NCBI GenBank assembly: GCA_023548195.1
Contig: JAJHZJ010000576.1
Span: 62,001 to 126,000, forward strand
Direction of reading: 5' to 3'
Origin: Bettongia penicillata ogilbyi
Lineage: Eukaryota; Chordata; Mammalia; Diprotodontia; Potoroidae
DNA: 64,000 nt
Below the pieces are notes generated by a model, which made no database searches, was not told the origin of the DNA, and saw only the letters and a list, made by a program, of their open reading frames with translations. Shown here piece by piece: positions 1 through 11,395 of this stretch. How positions within the stretch are numbered: position 1 is the stretch's first letter; each line of letters starts with the position of its first letter. The position numbers were made by a program, and so were the translations under genes.

Positions 1-2738
1 ACTAGTTGCAAATAGATAGATAGGTAGATAGTTGCAAATCTTACCCAGTTTTTTATTTCCCTCCTAATCTTGATTGCATTATGTTTGTGCAAAAGCTTTT
101 CAATTTAATGTAATCAAAATTATCCATTTTGCACTTCATAATGTTCTCTCTCTCTTGTTTTGTCAAGAATTTCTTCATTCTCCATCATTCTGACAAATGC
201 ACTATTACTTGCTCCACTAAATTGTTTACAGTATCAACCTTTATATCTAGATTAGGTACCCATTCAGACTTTATTCTTGAGTAAAGTGTTAAGCATTGAT
301 CCATGCCCAGTTTTGGCCACACTGTTATCCAGTATTTCCAGCAATTTTGGTCAAACAGAGTATTCTTCTGCCAGAATCTGGGAGCCTTGAGTTCAACATA
401 CAGTAGATTTCTGCATTCATTGACTACTGGGTCTTTACTACCTATTCTATTCCATTAGTCTATCCCTCTGTCTCTTAGCCAATACCAAATGATTTTGATA
501 ATTACTGCTTTATAACACAATTTGAGACATGGTAGAGGTAAGTCAACTTCCCTAGGATTTCTTTTCATTAGTTCTCTTGATATTCTGGATTAGTAGTTGT
601 TCCAGAAGAACTTTGATACTACTTTTTCTAACTCTAGAAAATAATTGTCTGATCGTTTGATTGGTATGGCTTTGAATAGGTAAATTAATTTAGATATAAT
701 TGTGATTTTTGTTATGCCAGTGTAGTATACCCACGAACAACAGATGTTTTTTCCACGTACTTAGACCTGAGTTTATTTGTGTGAAGTGTTTCTAATTGTC
801 TTCATATAGTTCCTGAGATTGTTTGGCAGGCAGACTCCAAGATATTTTATACTGTCTAGCATAGTTTTAAATGCGATTTCTCATTGTATCTCTTTCTGTT
901 GGAGTTTGTTAGTAACATATAGAAATGCAGATGATTTGTGTGGATTTATTTTGTAACCAGCAACTTTGGCAAAGATGTTTATTATTTCAGGCAGTGTTTT
1001 ACTTGATTATCTGGGTTCTCTAAATATATCATTATATCATCTGGAAAGAATAGTTACTTCATTTCTTTTTGCCTATTCTAATTCCTTCAATTTCCTTTTC
1101 TTCTCCTATTGCTACAGTTAACACTTCTAGTACCATATTGAATAACAGAGGTGATAATCAACATCCTTATTTCACCTCTGATCTTATTGGAAAGGCGTCT
1201 AACTTATCTCCCTTCCATATAATATTTGATGAAGGTTTTAGGCAGATACTGCTTATTATTTTATGGAAAGTTCCATTTATTCCTATGCTCTCCAGTGTTT
1301 ATAGGCATGAGTGTTGTATTTTGTCAAAAGCTTTTTCTGCATCTATTGAGATAATCATGTTGTTTATGTTAGATTAGTTGTTGATGTGATCAATAATGCT
1401 AATAGTTTTCCTAATATTGAACATGAACTGCATTCTAGGTATAAATCCTACATGATCATAATGTATTATTCTCATGATAAATTACCATGTGCTTTTTGCT
1501 AATATCTTATTTAAAATTTTTGCCTCTATAATTATTAGAGAAATTGGTCTGCAATTGTCTTTCTCTGCTTTGATTCTTCCTGGTTTAAGTATCAGAACCA
1601 TATTTGTATCATAAAAAGAATTGGTCGACTCATTCTTCCCCAATTTTCCCAAATGATGTATATAGTATTGTAATTAGTTGTTCTTTAATTATTTCACAAA
1701 ATTCACTTGTAATTCTGTCTGTTCCTGGAGATTTTTTCTAGGGAGTTAAATGATGGGTTGTTTAATTTCTTTACTTCGGTATTCAAATTCCTCTTCTGTT
1801 AATTTGGGCAATTGATATTTTTCAAAATAATCATCCATCTCATTTACATTGTCAAATTTATGGGCATCAAGTTGGGCAAAGTAATTTCTAATTATTGTTT
1901 GAATTTCCTCCTCATGGTTTACCCTTTTAAGTTTTGATGTTGGTAATTTCATTTCCCTGGAGTTAGCTGAGTTAAGTGTAGGGGACAGGTGATCTGGTCA
2001 CAGGAGGATTCCTCTGCTGAGCTAGAAGATAGGCAAGCTCATCAGTTGGTGGACCTATCTGTATTAGTGGCTTCCTGATTCCCCTGGGGTACTGAGGCAC
2101 AACGAGGTCCAGATATTGGTAGTTGCAGGCTCCACCCCTCTGGGGCTCAGGAACTCCTCTCAATTTGTTGAGGTGGGGCTGCCTGGCACAGTTCCAGTGC
2201 TGCACTGGTCCCCTGCAGCCACAGCAAGAGAGACCCTACTTAGCAATTTTCCTAGCCTCACAGGTTAAGAGAATATTGACCCCTTTGGCTGATCCCACTC
2301 TTCCAGGATTTTTCCTGGGAAATATTCTCTGGGCTCTTCAAGGTCAATAAGGGGAAGAAGATAGCAATTACCTATCACTCTATCATTTTGGCTCCCAGAA
2401 GTTCAAGTAGGTGATTTACAGGCATTTAATCCGCTGACTGATAGTCTCAGGAACAGTTGTTGCTGTCACCTGGGGTTCTGTGCTTCTGTCTCCCTTGGTT
2501 CCACTGGACTCTCATGCTGAGCTGATATGTTTGAGAATCCACAGCCTGTCTGCAGTTTCAGGTCACCTGGAGCTTCCTGTTCAGCCCTGCCATGGCTGGA
2601 AATTTGCCACAATCTCTCTCCTTTTGGATTCTGCCCCTCCAAAATCCATTCAGATTCTCCTTTTAGAGGTTTCTGAAGGAGTATATCTTAGAGCTGAAGT
2701 TGGTAATTGCTGTCATTTCTCCATCTTGGCCCACCCCC
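1..2738 (-). mobile_element. LINE-1 with 5' UTR joined to ORF2, ORF1 missing
   Basis: Read on the minus strand, this begins near 2738 with a GC-rich L1 start containing a CCAAGATGG (YY1-like) motif, runs through a 5' UTR to about 1965, then passes directly into ORF2 at the sequence encoding HEEEIQTIIRNYFAQLDAHK (upstream of the RT core, inside the 68-residue open segment 1746-1952). ORF2 continues degenerate towards base 1 and beyond. No ORF1 lies between. The 5' UTR assignment rests on its similarity to 58205-58945 on the plus strand, which is followed by L1 ORF1. The ORF2 is full of stops, so this is a dead copy. Confidence 0.8.
2721..2730 (-). promoter_or_regulatory. YY1-like motif at L1 5' end
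   Basis: The minus strand reads GCCAAGATGG close to the start of the L1 5' UTR. In human L1 a YY1 site at the same place helps set the transcription start. The copy 2 equivalent is at about 30729-30738. Confidence 0.4.
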
Positions 2739-2799
2739 AATAAAATTAGTTCTTAAAATTTATGATTCAATTTGCATTCAGATTTCATCAGTTCTCTCT

Positions 2800-4313
2800 C
2801 CAGAAGAGACAGTTTAAAAATTATGGAACTACCTGAAAGCCATGATCAAAAAAAGAGCCTAGCCATCATCTTTCATGAAACTGTCAAAGTAAATGTTCTG
2901 ATATTCTATAATCAGAGGATAAAATAAAGATTGAAAGAATCCACCTCCTCAAAGAGATTCAAAAGAAGAAACTGCTAGGAATATTGTAACCAAATTCCAG
3001 AGTTCCCAGATCAAGGAGAAAATACTGCAAGCAGCTAGAAAGAAACGATTCGAATATTGTCGAAATACAATTAGGATAACATAAGATCTAGCAGGTTCTA
3101 CATTAAGGAATCGAAGGGTTTGGAATATATTTGGAATATATTTCAGAAATCAAAGGAACTAGGATTAAAACCAGGAACCACCTACCCAGGAAAACTGAGT
3201 GTAATACTTCAGGGGAAATAAAGGTCAATTCAATGAAATAGAGGACTTTTAAGCATTCTTGATGAAACAAGCAAACCTGGATAAAAAATTAGAATTTCAA
3301 ACACAAGAGAAACATGAGAAGGTAAACAGGAAAGAGAAATCACAGGGGACTTAATAAAACCTAACTGTTTACATCCCTACATGGAAAGATAATATTTACA
3401 ACTCTTGAAACTGTTTTCAGTACTTGCTTACTTGGAGGGATTATGCATGCATACATATGTACATATACATATACATACATATATATATATACACATGTAT
3501 ACACACACACATATTTACAGAGAGCATCAGGTGAATTGAATAAGAAGAAATGATATCTAAAAGATAAAATTAAGGGGTGAGAGAGGAATATATTGGGAGG
3601 AGAAAGGGAGAAAACGAATGGGGCAATTTATCTCTCATAAAAGAGGCAGGAACACACTTTCTCAGTGGAGGGGAGAATGGAGGAGGTAAAAGAGAAAAAG
3701 TGCAGCTTGCTCTCATCACATTTGACTTAAGGAAGGAATAACGTCCATACTCAATTTGGTATGAAAATCTATCTTACACTACAAGAAAGTAGGGGTGAAG
3801 GCGATAAGTGCAGTGGGGAATGATGGGACAGAGGATAAATTGGAGGAATTTGCAACTTGAAGTAAACACTTTTGGGGAGGGATAATATCAAAAGAGAGAA
3901 TAGAAGGAATGGGGGAAAGGATAGGATGGAATGAAATATTATTAGTCTTACATACCATGACTATTATGGAAGTCATTTGAAAACCACACATATATAACCT
4001 ATATTGAATTACTTGCCTTCTCACTGGTGATGGGAGGGGAGGGAGGAAGAGAAAGAAGTTGGAAATCAAGTTTTAGGAAAAATACTGAGAATTGCTTTTG
4101 CATACAACTGGGAAATAAGAAATACAGGTAACAGGGTATAGAAATTTATCTTGTGTTACAAGACAAGAGAGTAGACGAGGATAAGGGAAGGGAGGGGTGT
4201 GAAGAATGCATGCTGCTTTGGAATGAGGGGAGGGGAGAGAAGGGAAGAATATTTGTTACTCAAAATTTTGTGGAAATAAATGTTGAAAACTAAAAATAAA
4301 TAAATAAACATTA
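2800..4313 (+). mobile_element. 5'-truncated HAL1-like element
   Basis: The homology starts in the C-terminal half of L1 ORF1 (the GLPESHDQKK region, here degenerate), runs through the ORF1 C-terminal domain with several stops, then directly into the 3' UTR shared with the elements at 23672 and 58952, ending in an A/TAAA-rich tail near 4290-4313. There is no ORF2 between the ORF1 end and the 3' UTR. It is an older subfamily than the 23672 element. Copy 2 keeps only 30808-31562 because a deletion removed its tail. Confidence 0.8.
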
Positions 4314-4329
4314 TAAAAAGAAATTGGAT

Positions 4330-4960
4330 ACATGTACTTGATACATATGTGTTCAGTATTGATATTGCTTCATCGTCAGTTTTAGCAAGATGTTGCTTCC
4401 TTCCTTAGCTCTTTTAATTAGATTTATTTTTACATTTTCTTTGACTGAGATCAGGATTACAACCCCTCCTTTTTTTCTTTTTTTACCTCAGCTGAAATTT
4501 AATAAATTCTGCTCCAGGCCTTTACCTTTAAAATATGTGATGTGTGTGTGTTTCCTTTAAGAGTGTTTCTTATAAACAACATATTGTAAAATTATGGTTT
4601 TTTAATTCACTTTGCTGTCTGCTTCCTTTTCATGGAAGAAGTCATCCATTCACAATCAGTTATGATTACTACAAATGTATTTTCCTCCATCCTACTCTTC
4701 CTCCCCTTTGTCCTTTATCTCCTTTCACTCTTTCCCTCCTCACCACAATTTTGGTTTTTAGTACCACCTCCCTTGATCAGCCCTCCCTTTTGTCAGTTGC
4801 CACCCCACCTACCCATTTAATTAATCTCCTCCCTTCTTACTTCCCTGTAAGGTAAGATAGATTTCTATATTCACCCTGTCAGATATATTATTCTGTCTTT
4901 GAGCCAATACCTAAGGGAACAAGTTTCAAGTGATATCCATTGTCCATCCTCCCATATTTC
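4330..4960 (-). mobile_element. Old L1 ORF2 fragment, antisense
   Basis: The plus strand reads like the complement of a downstream part of L1 ORF2, for example the 'gatcaggattacaacccctcc' stretch near 4447 that matches the antisense of mammalian L1 ORF2. No open frame of note remains. The block lies inside the part deleted from copy 2. The 3' boundary is uncertain. Confidence 0.55.
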
Positions 4961-6004
4961 AGACCAGATTCAAATTCTACTAAACATTTAAAGGATAGTT
5001 AATTCCAATACAACAGAAATTTTTTGGAAAAGAAATAGAAAAGAAGGGATCCCATTAAATTCCTCCTATGACACAAATATGGTCTTGGTACATTAACAAA
5101 AAATAGTCAAATACAAAGAAAACTATGTAAGAATAAAAAAAGATGAGCATTGCAACTTGAGAGATGCTTGATTTCTCCCATTCCTTCTACCCACTGCAGT
5201 TTAGTTTATCAAATATAAGCAAATCAGGAGACAGAGTGGAGGAAGGGACCAAGTAGAGAGAAGAGAGCTATTGGGAAGATCAAACTTGCTGCAGAGTCAG
5301 TTCCCAAAACTGGTGTTATCTAAGTGGCATAGAGCTGCCACAGAAGGACACAAATGACCTCCTTGCAATGTGAGGGCCCTCCTAGTACAGACTCTAAACA
5401 GGTCATCGATTATGATAACACCATATAGTTCACCATCCAAATCAACTTAAAAAGTAAGATTTCATTTTTAGCATCCTCAGCCCCAAGTCTTCATGTGTAG
5501 GTATGTATTTGCATTTGGGCTCTAGAAACTGAGTTGTTTAGTTTTTTTAGAGCGTAAAGAAGAAACCACTCTCCCCAAGACTGAAACATTATTGACTCCC
5601 TGGGCCTACTTCAGAGAGATCACTGTATGCGGGGCAATCATGGAAGGCTTCATAGAGTAGGTGTTCCTTGGACAAATCACAAAAGTTGGAAGAATATAGA
5701 AAGTGAGATAGAGAATTATATCTTATGTAGAAGGGGAGGAAGGAGAAGGTAAAAAAAGATACACGTGGGTAGGAAAAAGCTTCATGTGCATGTGAAGAGT
5801 AGGTGGAGGGGCTAATGAAGAAATCTGCCTTGTCATATTGGGGAATTAGCCTCCAGAAATCCAGGAGATCATAGTGAGTAGATAGGGCAGTGCCTTGCAT
5901 GCCATAGCATATTATACAATGTAATAAGCAGTGAGGAGTAGAAGGAGAATGGGGACCCTGAGTTATTCAGATGGATTTGGGATCTAGGGAGATAGAATTT
6001 AGAG
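4961..6004. other. No gene recognised; probable old repeat at 5580-6000
   Basis: No coding signal was found. The purine-rich stretch 5580-6000 has a bookkeeping-free, non-coding look and resembles the phrasing of the unclassified repeat at 50950-51345, but the match is too weak to assign. This stretch is absent from copy 2 through the 3.2-kb deletion. Confidence 0.4.
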
Positions 6005-6200
6005 GACTAGAATCATAGAATGTTGGACTTGGTATTTAAAGATAATAAAGTCCAATCAATTTCACACATGAGGTGTGAAAAGATTACTTGACTTTACTGA
6101 GGTTACCTAGCTAACAAGTCTAACAGCCAAGATTTGAACCCAGGTCCTCTCACTAAAATCCAAAGTGCTTTCTGTAAACCAGGCTATAAAATGGGAGAGG
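6005..6200 (+). repeat. MIR/THER-type SINE
   Basis: The block has the usual organisation of marsupial MIR-like SINEs, ending with 'gatttgaacccaggtcctct' and the target-like 'ccaaagtgctttc'. It is present in copy 1 only because of the copy 2 deletion. Confidence 0.6.
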
Positions 6201-6499
6201 GGAAGTAAGGAAGGAACTGATGAGACTGAAGTAAGTGGAAAGGTGGAAGGAGCTGGGGGAAGTGAGGGAACGGAAGAGACTTTATTCATGAAGGGCCAGA
6301 GAAACTAAGAGGACTAAAGAAAATGAAAAACATGATGAAGTTGAGACAAATGAGGAACCTTGGGAATAGAGTAAGGAACCTAGGGAGTAGAACCTGGTCT
6401 CCTTTGCATGTAATGCTCTCTTCCTCTCCTCCCATCTCCCTGTCTTAGAATCCTTATCTTCCTAGAAGACTGAATTCAGGGAGGGTCTCCTACATGAAA

Positions 6500-6690
6500 C
6501 CTTTCTTCATCCCTACCCCTGAAAGAGACTTGTATTTATTTTCCCTAATATTTTATACACACCTGTACATACATGTTGTTTCCTTCAATAGAGGGTTAGC
6601 TTCTTGAGGGGAAAGGTTATTTCATTTTTATTTTTGTATCCACAGCACATGCACAGTGCTTGGCGCTTAATAGCTGTTCATTGATTGAAT
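6500..6690 (+). repeat. L2 LINE 3' tail
   Basis: The stretch carries the typical L2 3' end: 'gttagcttcttgaggggaaagg', then 'tatccacagcacatgcacag' and 'cttggcgcttaatagctg'. It is a short degenerate fragment. Confidence 0.55.
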
Positions 6691-7867
6691 AATTGTCTTG
6701 AGAAGCAGATGGAAATGAAGACTTGGTTGACTGTGGGGCTTTGGGAACTGTAAAGTCAAGGGAGAAACTTGCCTGCTCTAAATCTATGATCTTGTGAGAC
6801 TAGGAACTGAGGGTACTGAAGGGATTTGAGGAAGTGAGGACCAGAGAGGCCAATGGCATTGAGAAGCTTCTTAGGGCTCTTGGTGCTGAAGGGATTGACA
6901 GAGCTAAGGAGGAGACTGGGCACATTTCATGACACCATAAGTGTCCTTTTACCTGGGGAAATCTTAATATTTCATGTGTCCTGTTCCTATTTGGCAGTCT
7001 TGTAAAGCCCTTGGAGGCTTTCTGTTTAGCTTGCTTACATTAATAATTAAAGGAAATGCTAAATTTCAGTTAGAAATAGATGAAAATATAGACACATTCT
7101 TTTCTTATCCTAGTTCAGAAACCTCTAAAATTCTGTCCATAGCCCTCCAAGCAGACTCCAAGTTTAACTTCCTTGTTTAAGCTCTCATGGTACATTCAGT
7201 GTGCTGCTCTCTGGTTATTGAAGTTTAAAGGTATTAGAAATCCTGAAGAAAAGAATGAGCTTGTGAGGAGAAAAGGGAGAGCTGGGGGGTGGGGGTGGGG
7301 GCAGATTGGAGAGTGGTAGCATCAGTGACCAAAGGAAGAGGAGGGTTCCCTACTGTGCAGAAGTCTAGGTTTGGATTTGCCAGGACTAAGTAAGTCTCCC
7401 TGGGGTGGATCAGAAGGCTTCATGTGACAACTCAGGAAGTAAAAATAGCATTTGAAAACGTTACAGAGAGTCCCACCTTTTACTGCACGCAGTGTCTGCT
7501 AGTCCTCAGAGGGCTAAGCTCCTTCACTTTCTCATGTCTTTCTTCCTATCTTGAGTTGCCCAGCCTCTCTGTTCTTTTCCTATCTCTGGTACTAAAGCTC
7601 CCTCCCATCCCTATCTTCACCCACTTACCCTCCCTACCTTTTCTGTATATTATAGATAAGAGAAGATACAGATATACAGAGATGATAGCTATTGGTCTCT
7701 GAGAACAGACCACAGAAGGAACTGCAAAGTCTTTTCTCCATTTCAGTCTTTTTTTTTTTCAGATCGATAAGATTTTTGTCAAATATGCCATGTGTCCCTC
7801 TTACTGTCACTTACCCCTTCTCCTACTCCAAAGACCTGTCACAATCACTGACTTTTAATATTCTCAA

Positions 7868-7868
7868 T

Positions 7869-7910
<42 letters not shown>
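7868..7910. repeat. (CA)n microsatellite
   Basis: A run of CA dinucleotides. The equivalent run in copy 2 (32626-32677) is longer, as expected for a replication-slippage locus. Confidence 0.95.
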
Positions 7911-7956
7911 AGTATTTCCTTTTTTTTCTCCAATGTCTGAAGACTCTCAGTCCTGT

Positions 7957-8078
7957 AGTCTCCTTTCTCTTTTTGTAGGTTTTACATTTCTACCTTCCTC
8001 CTTGAAATGTCTTCATTAGTCTCCTTTATCTTTTTGTAGGTTTTACGTTTCTACTTTCCTCCTTGAAATGTCTTCATT
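7957..8078. repeat. 60-bp tandem duplication, copy 1 only
   Basis: Two adjacent near-identical units of about 60 bp, each starting 'agtctccttt' and ending 'gtcttcatt'. Copy 2 has a single unit at about 32725-32785, so this arose after the segmental duplication or was lost from copy 2. Confidence 0.85.
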
Positions 8079-9084
8079 GGTCTAACAGAAGATTGTGCTT
8101 GTATATTTTTCGAGACCCTAGTTCTATAGGAGGGAGTGAGATTCAATGAGGAAAAGCTCACTGAGGGCTGAAGGCTGAGTCTGCATAGGTCATCTTCTTT
8201 TCATTCCATTACCCTGCAAACTATTCATTCTCTCATTCTCTGTCAACTTTCCCAGTCCTTTCTCATGATTTCCTCCTTATATCCCCTTTCTCTCTTCCAA
8301 TGCTCTCACAATCCCATCAGAGATACTCATTTGTTGCCTGTAAGACAACAGTGAAACCAGTTCTTGGAGGATCTGCTCCAACTGTGATTATAGCACCAGG
8401 ATCTCTGATGCCCTTAGCTGGAAGGTGGGCATTTTGCATGGTGGGCAAATAGGTGGGACATTGCCCAACCTAAGAAGAGAGAGCAGGTTACTTTTGAATT
8501 CTGGTTTTTAAGGACTTTGAAATCACTTCCTGAAATCACTTCCTTGGAGCAGAATAAGAATCTCTAGTGATTAGTGACAATTACCATAGGTGTTGACAAA
8601 GGATGGATCTCAGGAACCAAACCAGAAATTATGAAAAGAATATTTTGTTATGTCAAACCATAGTTTCTAGGATAAGGAAATCAGAGAGTCTAGACCAGAT
8701 GTGCAAAAGAAGTTTGTAACTTCGATCTGAAGTCAAGAAAGTGAATCCTGTGTGAAGGGAGAAAATACCGTGAATGGAAGCACTTGACATTGGAAAGATG
8801 AGGATATGTTTCATTTCTTTTCTCCCTTGAGATATCCTCATAAGGTAGTTGAATGCTCTCCACAACTTCTCCCTCTGCTCTGCTGGCCCTCAAACTGGCA
8901 TTTCTGGGAGAAGAGGGAGAAGAAGAAAGAAAATGGGAAAGCTTAAAGTAATGGAGAGGATAAGGAAAATACAGGGGGAAAGGAAGGCAGTGGGAAGAGA
9001 AATTTGCAGGGGAAGTATTTTGTTTGTTCTTCTTACACCTGTCTCAATGTATCTGTACACACAGCCCTTGTGACCTCTTGCCCC

Positions 9085-9610
9085 GGACTACAGTAGCAGT
9101 CTTCCAACTGGGCTTCCCAATTCATTCCTTTGCCTCCAAAGTATCCTCCATATATCCCCCAAAGTGGTTTCCCTAAAACAGGTCTATCCATGTTATTCCA
9201 TTACTCAATAAAAATTTTTAGCTCACTATAACTTCTACTATTAGATATAAACTCTTTGATTTGGTATTTAAAGTCTTTCACAAATTGGACCCAATCTATA
9301 GGGCCTCTTTATTATTTATCCTATGTGGCACTCCATCCATCTGCCATTTCCATCCACAACTTTACACTGGTGATTCCTCATATTGGAAATACTTTCCTTC
9401 CTCTCCTCTGCCTAGTTTCTTTCCAGGCTGCATTCAAAATGCCACACTTGAAATTACTTTGGATCTAATGTATATAGATACATTTGTTTCTCTCTCAGAT
9501 TATAAGGTCCTGGAAGGCATTCTTGATTTTACTTATGTCTCTGTGTTCCCCCCACATCCAACCTATAGCCTAGCATATAAAATACATACTAAATAAACAC
9601 TGATTTATTT
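9085..9610 (+). repeat. L2 LINE 3' end fragment
   Basis: The fragment shows the usual L2 order: a 'tttgcctccaaagt' block, 'ctttccttcctctcctctgcc', 'aaaatgccacacttgaaatt', then 'tctcagattataaggtcctgg' and an end in 'ataaacactgattta'. Open frames inside it (9256-9596) are chance. Copy 2 lacks it because of a 1.4-kb deletion. Confidence 0.55.
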
Positions 9611-11149
9611 CAGTATAGCTTAGGTCACAAGGCTGTTGGGGGACACTCTCCCAAGAGGAAGCCTCAGTCTTAGCTTTAAGCAGGCATGATCTCTAAAGAA
9701 ATGGGAATAGTCTTCTCTTATATTCTCTGGCTTATTATACTCTACCACAAATCAGAACTCCAGAGAAAACCTCTTAACCAAAGTTAGGGTATGGTTGATC
9801 TCAAGGGACATCACAAATGCATGAACAAGATCCTTTCTAATAATTTCTCAATATGTAAAGTACTAAATATTCGGCTTAGAACAGTGATTTATGTCTTTTT
9901 CCACAAAAGGACCTTCTACCTAAATCAGAGAAGGTACAAGTACACATTGAGAAATACTTAAAACATGAAACAGCAACCCATAACAAAGGCACCTATCAAT
10001 AGACACTTACAGGATTTATGTTATCCATCATTTTACTATGCATTTCCAGGAGGAAAAGACATGCAGAAGGATACAGGTCTGTTGAGCAAGGATTTCACCT
10101 TGATGTTAAATGAGCAGCTTCTTTTGGCTAGCCAGGCATGCATGACCCATCCTCCTGTTGGTGGTCAAGTCTTGAAGAAGTAGCATCATTGTAGGAAACA
10201 CTTGCTGCCAACAAGCACTCAGAACTTTCAATGACTGTGGAACACCTGAATTCATGAGGTGGTACCCATCCATCTCATGCTTGCTACTCCATCAACTGTG
10301 TTCACATAAAGAAATTAAAAAGAAAGTAATTAAGGACTGAAGGTTTGGTCTCATGCAAGTATGTGCACACACTGCAACCTGCACATAGTCACAATAGCTG
10401 TTGCTGAAAAGGAAGTAAAAGGAGAACTCCCCTCTCCCCCTTTATGTTGAAAGTCTGAAAAAGAGCAATTCCAAGAGATATAGTCAAAGGGAATGGAGGG
10501 ATGGAGAAAGGAGATTGTTTAACTTTTTAAACCTTCTAAATGTATAGGTCCTTCTGGTTGAGTGGTCAATCCTTTTTGAAAGAATGTTCTTCCTTTTCCT
10601 AATGTAATGGGGAGTAAGGGATCAACTGAGAGACTCCTGTTGTAGGTGCCTTTTAACAAGGCATCAGAGCACATGTGTCATGGAAATGACCTTATATTGG
10701 GTCCACTGGAAGGGGCCAGAGTAAAGGTTCAGCTTGTAATTATAATCCTGTCTGTGGTGTAAAACCAGCCTAGCCAGGCCATAGTATTCCATCACATACG
10801 CAATCCAGAACATGATTACTAGACTGCTAGATCAAGGATGGTGGATCAAGGACTAATACTTCCCTAACAATTTCATTCAGGGAACAGTGAACTTGGGAAT
10901 ATATACATGGGATCTACAAATTCTGCTCCTGAGGGAGGAGAGGCCAGGGGGCTTTAGAAAACAGCAGGAATTAAGGATGGTTAGATATATTTGTCAGGTA
11001 AATATATCATTTAGAGCTTAGTGTGATATGGAAAAAATCTCTGCAAGTGATCATTTTCTTTGCTATATACATATATATATGTATACATATATATGTAAAT
11101 TTATGAATATGCAAAATTTCTATTTTAGGGGGAGGGAATAACCATTTAT
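9611..11149. other. Duplicated non-coding DNA with a low-divergence tract
   Basis: No gene was recognised. The 72-codon open frame at 9965-10183 falls in the part missing from copy 2 and has no familiar motif. From about 10280 to 10760 the match to copy 2 (33640-34082) is unusually close, about 5 differences in nearly 500 bases by eye. Further on, divergence rises to about 10 percent. Confidence 0.5.
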
Positions 11150-11395
11150 AAGAAGCCTACTATGTGCCAGAAATGTACTTTACAAGACTTGTGTCATTTG
11201 ATCCTCACAAAACAACCCTGTGAAGTAGGGTTTTAATAATCCCTATTTTATAGTTGAGGAAACTGAGACAAGCAAGGTTGACTTGCCCTGGATCACTCAT
11301 CCAGTAAATGTCTAAGGGCAGATTTATGCTCAGGTCTTCCTGATGCCAGATACAGTACCCTATCCACTGTGCTACTTGGCTGCCTCTAAAGGAAT
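11150..11395 (+). repeat. MIR/THER-type SINE
   Basis: The body contains 'gcctactatgtgccagaaatg', 'gatcctcacaaaacaaccct', 'gttgaggaaactgagac' and a closing 'atccactgtgctacttggctgcc', the signature of therian MIR/THER1 SINEs. Copy 2 equivalent is 34463-34690. Confidence 0.8.

Larger units (their letters stand above)
6691..9084. other. Duplicated non-coding DNA, no recognised gene
   Basis: The copy 2 equivalent is about 31565-33514. Several short open frames persist in both copies, such as plus-strand 7424-7702 (copy 2 32213-32461) and minus-strand 8653-8865 (copy 2 33349-33537). None has recognisable domains, and their start regions and lengths differ between copies. A CA repeat and a 60-bp tandem duplication lie inside. 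From 8820 on, copy 2 is deleted. Confidence 0.5.

Noticed and set aside
2480..2743. 87-codon frame nearly identical in both copies (30488-30751)
   Set aside because: It is the antisense of an L1 5' UTR, and its conservation is explained by the low-divergence tract.
9965..10183. 72-codon frame in the copy 1-only segment
   Set aside because: Unrecognised, and the missing counterpart in copy 2 prevents any test.
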